NCBI RefSeq assembly: GCF_026410195.1
Contig: NZ_JAPMLM010000068.1
Span: forward strand, 253,001-317,000
Reading direction: 5' to 3'
Length of the DNA: 64,000 bases
From: Xanthomarina sp. F2636L
Lineage (GTDB): Bacteria; Bacteroidota; Bacteroidia; Flavobacteriales; Flavobacteriaceae
Shown here: one piece after another, positions 1 to 7,095 of the stretch
Layout of the letters: each line of letters opens with the position of its first letter
How positions within the stretch are numbered: the stretch's first letter is position 1
Position numbers and translations under genes: made by a program
The notes under the pieces: model-generated
Databases searched by the model: none
Told to the model about the DNA's origin: nothing
Seen by the model: the letters and a program-made list of their open reading frames with translations, nothing else

Positions 1-556
1 AAACACTAAAGATTATGGTAATATTCCCCATAATAGAGAAAGAATTTTTATAATAGCATTTGATAAAAATATTTATACAGAAAATTATAAATACTTTGAA
101 TTTCCAAAAAAACAAGAATTAACAAATACAATTAAACATATTATCTCAAAAGAAAAAGTAGATGAAAAATTCTATTATAGAGAAGACAAATATATGTATG
201 AAATGTTAAAAGATACAATGAAGAGTGATTCAACTGTTTATCAATTTAGAAGACAATATGTTCGTGAAAACAAATCTAATGTTTGCCCTACACTTACAGC
301 TAATATGGGTACTGGAGGACATAATGTACCGTTAATAAAAACTGATTTTGGATTTAGAAAATTAACACCTAAAGAGTGTTTTAATTTTCAAGGTTTTCCT
401 GACGATTTTAAGCTTCCTAGTATTGCTAATTCACATCTATATAAACAAGCTGGTAATTCTGTAAGTGTCCCTGTTATATATAATATTGCTGGTAATATTT
501 TAAAAGTTATGCAAGGAAAAGATGTTAGAAAGCAAAAAGAGTTAGAGCTTTTTTAA
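1..556 (+). CDS. DNA (cytosine-5-)-methyltransferase, C-terminal part (cut by window start)
   Basis: The reading frame is open from base 2, so the gene begins before the window; an ATG at 194 is internal. The visible part has C5-methyltransferase motif VIII (IPHNRERIFI, bases about 26-55), a PTLTANMGTGGHNVP segment, motif IX (RKLTPKECFNFQGFPDDF) and motif X (YKQAGNSVSVPV). The catalytic PC motif and SAM-binding motif I lie outside the window. The family transfers a methyl group from SAM to C5 of cytosine in a short target site. It is convergent with, and overlaps by about 15 bases, a nuclease-like gene on the other strand, so it is probably the modification half of a type II restriction-modification locus. 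The target sequence cannot be read from this fragment. Confidence 0.93.
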   Translation, partial: NTKDYGNIPHNRERIFIIAFDKNIYTENYKYFEFPKKQELTNTIKHIISKEKVDEKFYYREDKYMYEMLKDTMKSDSTVYQFRRQYVRENKSNVCPTLTANMGTGGHNVPLIKTDFGFRKLTPKECFNFQGFPDDFKLPSIANSHLYKQAGNSVSVPVIYNIAGNILKVMQGKDVRKQKELELF

Positions 557-1303
557 AATACTTGTAAAAAAATTAAAGTCACGTAAATCACCACATTGAA
601 TATAAAAATTATCAGCGTCCATTTTAATTTTCCCGTTCAACATTGAGTTTTGAGGCAAAAAATAATTTTTATTAATTATATGTTTGATTGTAGCTAAACT
701 GCAAACACCTCCAAAATCATAAAACCAACTTTCGTTAAATATGATTTTCTTTAATATGTTTTTATCAATTTCATTAGAATAAAAAAGCTTTTCTTTTTGT
801 AGTACATTTTTAATATCTGGCTTTATTCTAACCATTAAAAAATAATCATATTGTTCACTTGACGAATTATGTATATTAGGTATATATTCACCTTTAGTAT
901 TCCAATCTTTTTTTTCAAGCAATAAAAGGTTGGAGAAAAAAGCTGCAGATTTAATATTTATTTTTTTTTGTTTATATACTAAATCTGTATCATCCCAAAC
1001 ACCTTTACCATATACCCCTGTATCTGGCGATTCTAATTCTGTAAAGCCAAGATTAATTAATTCATTATAAGTAACAAATTCAGCAATCTTCCCTTGAAAA
1101 GTATTCGCAAACAACTCTCCCTTTTTCCTTGAATATTGCCCGCCAGAACGATGATCTCTATGATGCCCATCACCAAAAACCATATTATAAGCAAATTCAA
1201 AACAAACCTCAATGATACTGCCATTTATGTTATTTTGAATAAAAGGCCGTTTATTATTTATATAGTACTCATTAGAATTTTTAATATCTAATTTCATCAG
1301 CAA
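542..1303 (-). CDS. PD-(D/E)XK-like restriction endonuclease candidate A
   Basis: A 253-aa protein with no family name I recognise. The core fits a PD-(D/E)XK nuclease: a helix with GKIAEF, then DDTDLV, then INIKSA, giving E, D and K in the right order. Before the core lies a segment FEFA...HHRDHRSGGQYSRKKGE that is recognisably shared with the gene at 2203-3051 (FEFA...H...R.G.R...E). Its 3' end overlaps the end of the methyltransferase gene, and its start is 5 bases after the stop of the gene at 1309-2136, so both are probably co-transcribed. A second ATG two codons in is an equally good start. Restriction function is inferred from context and the nuclease core, not from a named homologue. 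Confidence 0.7.
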   Translation of the reverse strand: MLMKLDIKNSNEYYINNKRPFIQNNINGSIIEVCFEFAYNMVFGDGHHRDHRSGGQYSRKKGELFANTFQGKIAEFVTYNELINLGFTELESPDTGVYGKGVWDDTDLVYKQKKINIKSAAFFSNLLLLEKKDWNTKGEYIPNIHNSSSEQYDYFLMVRIKPDIKNVLQKEKLFYSNEIDKNILKKIIFNESWFYDFGGVCSLATIKHIINKNYFLPQNSMLNGKIKMDADNFYIQCGDLRDFNFFTSILKKL

Positions 1304-1308
1304 GTTGT

Positions 1309-2136
1309 TTAAGCTTTAAAGAGATTATTAATGACATAATTCTCGGATATGTTAATTAAATATTTTTTTGCTTTTTCTTCATCATCTACTAATTCTCTTA
1401 AATTTATATTTTCAAGTGAATCTAGATGCATAACTTCCAATAGCATATTGTTTTTCAATAATGCATCTGGTCTTAATCTCAATTCAAGTCTCTTTTTTGA
1501 TTTATAGAGTTTCACATTACCTATTGTAGAATCGATATAATTTTTGGTATAAATACTAGTGCCACTAATTCTTTGTTCGTCAATTATTACATTTTTTAAT
1601 TCTTCGGGGTTTACTTTTAAACCTGCTAAATAAAAGGTCATTCCAGCTCTTAAGAAGAAGAAATAGTATATATCATTTATGGGGTAATCTTTTTCAACGG
1701 ATTTTAATTTTACTTCAACAATTTCTAACCATTTTTTTACAGCTTCTAAATATTTTTTTTCTTTAAATTGCTGGTCTAAATTGTTACCTGAACCTTTAAA
1801 GTTTTGCGCAAGAGATGTCTCTCCAGAATCTGCAGACAATAATGCGCCATTATAATCTATTTTACAGGAAAGCATTTTAACATCAGCTCCCCATTTTTCT
1901 TCTTTATTATATATATCAATTGGGTAGGAACCACTTCCAACTGATTCAACACCGAGAGCTTGAACCATCCATTGTTCTATATGTTCTTTAGCAATTTGAT
2001 ATGGTAATGCTTGTTGTCCTAAAATTGGTTCTGGTTGACCCAACATTGATTTTGCTAATGAAAATCTCATTACTTTCATTGCTTTTTCATCAAATATTTC
2101 TTTTAGTTCTTCGGTATTTAGAGCTGTTAAAACCAT
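1309..2136 (-). CDS. Putative PD-(D/E)XK nuclease or restriction subunit
   Basis: A 275-aa protein. Residues around 85-110 contain GSGSYPIDI followed ten residues later by ADVKML, which fits the PD-x(10)-DxK active site of restriction-type nucleases. No signal peptide or membrane segment is visible. It is not obviously related to the two other nuclease-like proteins beside it. It sits 5 bases upstream of the candidate A gene and about 66 bases downstream of the candidate B gene on the same strand, all behind a controller-type regulator. It could be the actual restriction enzyme paired with the cytosine methyltransferase, or a specificity or partner subunit. The family name is unknown to me. 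Confidence 0.65.
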   Translation of the reverse strand: MVLTALNTEELKEIFDEKAMKVMRFSLAKSMLGQPEPILGQQALPYQIAKEHIEQWMVQALGVESVGSGSYPIDIYNKEEKWGADVKMLSCKIDYNGALLSADSGETSLAQNFKGSGNNLDQQFKEKKYLEAVKKWLEIVEVKLKSVEKDYPINDIYYFFFLRAGMTFYLAGLKVNPEELKNVIIDEQRISGTSIYTKNYIDSTIGNVKLYKSKKRLELRLRPDALLKNNMLLEVMHLDSLENINLRELVDDEEKAKKYLINISENYVINNLFKA

Positions 2137-2202
2137 TGTTATTTTAAAAATTATATTGTGTGAGGTTTGTAATTATTTTAATTGTTCATAATGTTTTGTT
2201 TA

Positions 2203-3051
2203 TTAGAATCTATTTATAATTCTTTTCCAATCACTATTTTTATTTTTCATTTCATTTACACTTGCTACATACCGATAGCCATCAAAATTTAGTCCTGGAA
2301 TACTTTCTACTTTTTTTAAATCCTTATGATAACTATAGCCACATATCCATATAGGTATATTATCTAATTCATTTATTTTTCTAAATCCTTTTTCTTCATT
2401 TTTAATTAAGTATTTACTAACCCTCTTAAAAAATGAATGATTTCTTAAAATTCTAAATAAGTGATCAGAAGGTAAGCCCACTCTAACAAAGATGTATATA
2501 TCAGATTTTCTATCCCTATTCTCATACTCTATCGGTGGTATTACGTTCCAACAAGATTTCCATTTACTAGATTTAACAGCAACATCGATTTTAATGTCTC
2601 TTTTCCCATCTTCTTCAATTATTCCTGTAAAATCTTGTGCAGTTATGCTATCTGGATGAGCTTCCATATCTAAATCTATTTCTATATTAAATTGATCTTT
2701 TAAAAATTTCTGCACCCCAAACTCTGCTAATATTCCAAGTATAAAATCATCAGCTGTTTGCATTTCACTTCTAACACCCCTAATACCCGTACCGTGACTA
2801 CTTTTAACCGAGTATGCCATTTTGATAGCAAATTCAAAACACTTTGTATATTCACCAATGGTTAGATAAACCACTCTCTGATTTTTTTCTTTCTGCCATT
2901 TTTTAAGTTGCTTCTTATCAAAACACCATCTTCCCTTAATTTTTTCTCCATTAATTTCGCCACTTGACTTATGGTAATTGTCAAAATGTTTTTCTTCTAT
3001 TTCGAGAAAAGCGATTGCTTCTTTTCTAGTAAGCTTATTTTTTGTCTTCAT
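2203..3051 (-). CDS. Putative restriction endonuclease candidate B with N-terminal helix-turn-helix
   Basis: A 282-aa protein. Residues about 5-55 (LTRKEAIAFLEI ... RWCFDKKQLKKWQKEK) look like an excisionase/MerR-type winged helix. The rest matches the layout of the protein at 542-1303: FEFAIKMA, a His/Arg-rich stretch, GILAEFG, then DFTG and IDVAVKSSK, giving E, D and K for a PD-(D/E)XK nuclease. Its start codon lies within the last 17 bases of the XRE regulator gene upstream, so the two are translationally linked. It probably belongs to the same restriction operon. The fused DNA-binding domain could contribute site recognition; that is inference. Confidence 0.68.
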   Translation of the reverse strand: MKTKNKLTRKEAIAFLEIEEKHFDNYHKSSGEINGEKIKGRWCFDKKQLKKWQKEKNQRVVYLTIGEYTKCFEFAIKMAYSVKSSHGTGIRGVRSEMQTADDFILGILAEFGVQKFLKDQFNIEIDLDMEAHPDSITAQDFTGIIEEDGKRDIKIDVAVKSSKWKSCWNVIPPIEYENRDRKSDIYIFVRVGLPSDHLFRILRNHSFFKRVSKYLIKNEEKGFRKINELDNIPIWICGYSYHKDLKKVESIPGLNFDGYRYVASVNEMKNKNSDWKRIINRF

Positions 3052-3271
3052 TATAGAACTTGAATAAATCGTTTAAATCGACTTCTAAAGCATTAGCTAT
3101 TTTCTCAATATTTAAAAGTGTTATGTTTTTTTCTGCACGTTCAATCATACCTATATAGGTTCTATGCAAATCAGCTTTATGAGCCAATTCTTCTTGTGAG
3201 ATTCCTTTTATCTTTCTAATTCCACGTACTTTCGCACCAAATTTTAATAGGATTTTTTGTTTTGTTTTCAT
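3035..3271 (-). CDS. XRE-family regulator, probable restriction-modification controller (C) protein
   Basis: A 78-aa protein that is essentially one helix-turn-helix domain: GISQEELAHKADLHRTYIGMIERAEKNITLLNIEKIANALEVDLNDLF. Size and the RTYIGMIERAEKN segment are typical of C proteins, which bind just upstream of their own gene and time restriction enzyme expression after methylation. It is the first gene of the minus-strand nuclease operon and overlaps the next gene by 17 bases, as C genes often overlap their restriction genes. A short palindrome (ACTTTAGT, 3296-3303) upstream might be part of a C-box, but this is weak. Confidence 0.85.
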   Translation of the reverse strand: MKTKQKILLKFGAKVRGIRKIKGISQEELAHKADLHRTYIGMIERAEKNITLLNIEKIANALEVDLNDLFKFYNEDKK

Positions 3272-3396
3272 GGTAAATAATATTGAATAAAGCTAACTTT
3301 AGTATTCAGTTACTACAACATACTATAATTAGCATTCTATGTGTTTCGAATGGTTTTTAATTATGTTAAACAAATACTTTTACACCCTAATTTGCA

Positions 3397-3404
3397 TATA
3401 TTTG
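3397..3404 (+). promoter_or_regulatory. Bacteroidota -7 promoter element for the DNA glycosylase gene
   Basis: TATATTTG matches the Bacteroidota -7 consensus TAnnTTTG and lies 17 bases before the ATG at 3422, which gives a very short leader. No clear TTTG -33 element is seen at the usual 19-base spacing, so the call rests on the -7 box alone. Confidence 0.4.
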
Positions 3405-3421
3405 AATAAATAATTTTAAAA

Positions 3422-4039
3422 ATGGATATGTATTTAGAAGAACTAAAGTCAAGTGATAAAGTTATGAGGGAATTAATTGAAAGGCTTCCAAAATTTAACC
3501 TAGATATGAGTTGCAATCCATTTTATGATTTAGTTCGCTCAATTATTTCTCAACAACTTTCAGTTAAAGCTGCTAGTACTATTTACAGTAGATTTATTAA
3601 TTTAATTGGTGAAAATTATAGTGCTTTAGAATTAAATATGATAAATATTGATGAGCTAAAGTCAGTTGGTATTTCTACTTCAAAATGTAATTATATAAAA
3701 AATGTTGCCAGCAAATTATTAGATGAGCCAGGATTCTTTAATAGATTAAAAAAATCCCCTAATGAAGAAGTAATAAAAGATATTACTACGATAAAAGGTG
3801 TCGGAATTTGGACGGCTCAAATGTTTTTAATGTTCTCATTAGGAAGAATCGATGTCTTACCAACTGCCGATATAGGTATTCAAAATGCCGTTCAAAAATT
3901 TTACCAACTTGATGCTAAACCGAGTATTCATTTATTAGAAAAAATTGCTTTAAAATGGAAACCATATCGTACAATTGCTTGTTGGTATTTATGGCAGGGT
4001 TTAGATGCTAAAATTGTATTGAAAAAGAATCTTATTTAA
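3422..4039 (+). CDS. DNA-3-methyladenine glycosylase II (AlkA-like, HhH-GPD)
   Basis: A 205-aa base excision repair enzyme that would cleave alkylated purines from DNA. The HhH-GPD signature is visible: an SIISQQLSVKAA helix near residues 40-52, the hairpin IKGVGIWTAQMF, and the catalytic Asp in LPTADIGIQ about 20 residues later. Length is normal for the short AlkA type without the N-terminal domain. It is transcribed alone, opposite to both neighbours, between the restriction locus and the mobile-element replication genes, so it is probably island cargo. The ATG at 3422 is chosen because it directly follows a good -7 element. Confidence 0.88.
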   Translation: MDMYLEELKSSDKVMRELIERLPKFNLDMSCNPFYDLVRSIISQQLSVKAASTIYSRFINLIGENYSALELNMINIDELKSVGISTSKCNYIKNVASKLLDEPGFFNRLKKSPNEEVIKDITTIKGVGIWTAQMFLMFSLGRIDVLPTADIGIQNAVQKFYQLDAKPSIHLLEKIALKWKPYRTIACWYLWQGLDAKIVLKKNLI

Positions 4040-4128
4040 CATCAAATAGAATAAGAATTTAATGTTTATCAAATAATTAAAACAAACTTATTCAATTATA
4101 CTTTAGAGATTATTAATTAAGTAAAAAA

Positions 4129-6414
4129 TTATTTCCCCTCATTTTCCTTAATTCCCTCATTGCCTTGAAACGTGTTGTTTAAGTAATTACCATGAGAGAT
4201 TCTTTCTATAAGATTCACTTTTACAAAGTCTGTAATATAGCCTTCTGCTGTTTTAGGGTTAATATTTAGTTTTATTGCCAAGTCATTGTACTCTTTTGTT
4301 GTAAACTTAAAAGGTAGTTTATTTAAAAATTGTTCTTTACGGTTGTTATTTTTAATTGGATTATCATCAATAGGTAAACTTGAAAACACTTTGCTACTGT
4401 GCTTTATTAATACTTTTACCATTGCCATAGCATTTTTAAAGTCTTCATCTAAACATAATCTTGGGTTTGAAATATCACCATCTTCTGTAATTCGTAGCGC
4501 TGTAAAAATCATCATAAATCGAAATGCTATTAAACCCATACGTCTTACTGTTGCTACATATTCTTCGGATTGAACACTTAAATATAAGTTTTGGATGTTT
4601 GAAAAATATTCATTGAACTCTTGCTGTTGATCTGGTGTAAGCTCAATTTTTATTTCACTATCAGCTTTTAATGTTTCATAAATATCAAAAAACTGCTCTC
4701 CTAATTGCTTATAGTATTCTCCTACGCCATTGTCGGTTTTATCTTCAAATACATTTTTCCATTTTGGAGATATATCAAGATAATAGAATATAAATCTGCT
4801 AAACAATCCATTTTCAGCATTAGGCATTAATGATAAAACTTGTTTTGGTGTGCCTGATAATACAGTAGATAAACAAGGGGTTTCCATATCTACATATTCT
4901 CTATCTGTTCTTCTATAATAGCTTATTGTTTCGTGATGAAAGGCTTTGCGAAACCCATCGCTGTAATTCCCGTAATCTGTTTTAAAAGCTTGTGACAAGG
5001 TATCTCCCTCTGTTTCAAAAATAATCCCTCTTGCTTTACTATCTGCTAATAATTGAAATACGCCTGTTGTACTATTATTTGCAGGAATAAACAGCATTTT
5101 TTCTGGTGGCTTTTGAGGTTTTTCTAAATTCTCGTCTTTGTTTTTATTCTTATTGTAATCTGCTAAATCACTTTCGTAATTACTTTTTAAAACTTTAGCT
5201 TCTTCACGCAATGATAAATGTACCGGATAAATAATGCTTTTGCACCATTTTAATTTTCCTTTACCTGCAGATGCAGGTGCTGTTACGAATAAGAACAAAT
5301 TAGAATACACTTTTTCTTTATCATATATTCCATAAACCTTATGTAAACAGACACTCATACAAGTTAATGTCCCTAATAACAACATATCTTTCTCCTGATT
5401 TGTAGAACCAAAATGAGTAGCATTTTTAAGTATTTCGGGTAAGGTTTTATAAATGGATTCTGGAAAAGTTGGAAGTTTTTCTGTTTCGTTTTTATTAATT
5501 TCCACTACCGTATTATTAGGTGTAATTCTTTCCTTCTTTAAACTAACTCCAGCTTGGTTGGCATGATAATAAAACGTAGCAATATTTACACCTGAACCAT
5601 TAGCATTTAAACAGCTTGTGTATTGATTATCGCATTCTTTAGTATCATATTTTGAGTGCTGTTTGCTTATTCTATGAAAATAATCTCTACCCGATTCACC
5701 ATATTCATCGGATATAGCAAAACCTATATTTCTCCAATTTTCGTAACTTGAAGTTATATCAATCCCATTTACTTCAATTTCTGATATGTAATTTTCGAAT
5801 TCATTATTAATTGGTGTTAAAGGGGATTTAGGATTTGAGGGTATTTTTTTAGAAGGTTCTTCTGTTTTTCTTACAATATAAGTTTCTGCATCTTTATTAA
5901 AATAACAGTCGGGATCATAGGACATAAAACACAATCTTGAAATATCACTTCCGGACGTATCAATATCTATATTTAGGGCTTGTTCGTAATAATCTACAAC
6001 TTGCTTGTAGGCCTCTTTATGCTCTTCTTTTGTGGAGTTTACAGGAACTATAATTTTTATTCCATTACCACTTGGACTTATAAACGCTGCATAGGTATAA
6101 ACTGCTAAATGTATAATTGGTATTATTCTGCTTAATTCGGATTCAGAAAGTTTATCAATGTCCAGGATAACAAAACCACTATATTCTGAAATAGTGTCAG
6201 CTTTTCTTGTTGTATTAAATACACCCGAAGCTGTAAAACCTAAAAGGTGTTTTTTTAATTCGTTGGCTTCATTAGTATTGCCATTCTTATTTAGGTTACG
6301 AATAGATTCTATTTGGTTTTTATATTTACCTTCTTTTATGTCATTTATAATTTGCTGTAATGGAATATCTTCCACCTTATTCGCAAAGTTTTTGAAAATT
6401 GAAATATTTGGCAT
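4129..6414 (-). CDS. VirE N-terminal / PriCT-2 / DUF3987 mobile-element replication protein (BT4734-like)
   Basis: A 761-aa multidomain protein common in Bacteroidota islands. Residues about 1-190 match the VirE N-terminal (BT4734/BF3469) domain, with SGFVILDIDKL and SPSGNGIKIIVPV. Residues about 215-290 (YENWRNIGFAISDEYGE ... ATFYYHANQAG) match the primase C-terminal PriCT-2 domain. From about 320 a DUF3987 primase/helicase-like domain follows, with a P-loop-like APASAGKGKLKW. It probably starts or supports replication of the excised element. Two helix-turn-helix genes lie directly upstream on the same strand, the usual arrangement for such elements. Confidence 0.85.
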   Translation of the reverse strand: MPNISIFKNFANKVEDIPLQQIINDIKEGKYKNQIESIRNLNKNGNTNEANELKKHLLGFTASGVFNTTRKADTISEYSGFVILDIDKLSESELSRIIPIIHLAVYTYAAFISPSGNGIKIIVPVNSTKEEHKEAYKQVVDYYEQALNIDIDTSGSDISRLCFMSYDPDCYFNKDAETYIVRKTEEPSKKIPSNPKSPLTPINNEFENYISEIEVNGIDITSSYENWRNIGFAISDEYGESGRDYFHRISKQHSKYDTKECDNQYTSCLNANGSGVNIATFYYHANQAGVSLKKERITPNNTVVEINKNETEKLPTFPESIYKTLPEILKNATHFGSTNQEKDMLLLGTLTCMSVCLHKVYGIYDKEKVYSNLFLFVTAPASAGKGKLKWCKSIIYPVHLSLREEAKVLKSNYESDLADYNKNKNKDENLEKPQKPPEKMLFIPANNSTTGVFQLLADSKARGIIFETEGDTLSQAFKTDYGNYSDGFRKAFHHETISYYRRTDREYVDMETPCLSTVLSGTPKQVLSLMPNAENGLFSRFIFYYLDISPKWKNVFEDKTDNGVGEYYKQLGEQFFDIYETLKADSEIKIELTPDQQQEFNEYFSNIQNLYLSVQSEEYVATVRRMGLIAFRFMMIFTALRITEDGDISNPRLCLDEDFKNAMAMVKVLIKHSSKVFSSLPIDDNPIKNNNRKEQFLNKLPFKFTTKEYNDLAIKLNINPKTAEGYITDFVKVNLIERISHGNYLNNTFQGNEGIKENEGK

Positions 6415-6440
6415 CTTGTTGTGTTTTAAAAGTGAATGAA

Positions 6441-6725
6441 TTATTTAGTGCTAGTGGGCTTATAATTATCGTCTAATAGTTTGTTAATATCACTTAAACG
6501 GTAATACAATTTATTGCCTATTTGTGAAAATGCTATGACGTTATTGTCTCTCCAATTTTGTGCTGTTTTATGGCTTATTTTGAATAGCTGTAATAAATCG
6601 GCATTGTCGAGTAAAATAAGTTCTGGGTCTTGTGTTATGTTGTTTTCAAGCTTGTTTACAAGCGACTGAAAACGTTCGAATAACTTATTCCATTCTTGAA
6701 TAGATATATCTTGAAATGGTTCCAT
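6441..6725 (-). CDS. Helix-turn-helix (HTH_17-type) excisionase-like protein
   Basis: A 94-aa protein. The C-terminal half, LLQLFKISHKTAQNWRDN ... KLYYRLSDINKLLDD, is an excisionase/MerR-type winged helix; the N-terminal half is helical. Its ATG shares one base with the stop codon of the upstream gene (TAATG), so the two are translationally coupled. Such small proteins beside VirE-type genes usually regulate excision or element transfer. A transcriptional regulator is equally possible. Confidence 0.8.
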   Translation of the reverse strand: MEPFQDISIQEWNKLFERFQSLVNKLENNITQDPELILLDNADLLQLFKISHKTAQNWRDNNVIAFSQIGNKLYYRLSDINKLLDDNYKPTSTK

Positions 6726-7027
6726 TATTGCTTATTTTTTACATTGTTAATAGCAATTAATGCTTGGTCTATTTCATCGGTTTTATACCTAATAAGATTT
6801 CCTAATCGGTAAGGTTTGAGAATGCCTTTTTTATTCCAATCGGTAAGGGTTACTAATGATACTTTTAGGATTTTGGCTACTTCCTGACGGGTGAGATATT
6901 CAGGAGGTTTAATGGGTTGGAAATTTTGAGCTATGATTTTTAATTCGGCTCTTACGTCATTGATAATGTCTTCTTTTAATTCGGCAGGAGTTATACCGAA
7001 TACTTGGGTGATTTTACTTTGTTCCAT
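6725..7027 (-). CDS. Helix-turn-helix (HTH_17-type) excisionase-like protein, second copy
   Basis: A 100-aa protein with the same fold as its downstream neighbour: PEYLTRQEVAKILKVSLVTLTDWNKKGILKPYRLGNLIRY carries the helix-turn-helix and wing, followed by a short helix. The N-terminal 45 residues are predicted helical and may dimerise. It starts the three-gene run HTH-HTH-VirE and is coupled to the next gene by a TAATG overlap. It probably acts as a recombination directionality factor or regulator of the element. Confidence 0.8.
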   Translation of the reverse strand: MEQSKITQVFGITPAELKEDIINDVRAELKIIAQNFQPIKPPEYLTRQEVAKILKVSLVTLTDWNKKGILKPYRLGNLIRYKTDEIDQALIAINNVKNKQ

Positions 7028-7095
7028 CGTTTTACAATTATATTTTGTTTTACGATGCTAAATAAGTACAAAGCTTATTCGGTAAAAATTCGGAT

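Noticed and set aside
3296-3303. ACTTTAGT as a C-box for the controller protein
   Set aside because: Only one short symmetric element is clear, without a convincing paired copy at the spacing expected for C-boxes. Kept as a remark, not as a feature.
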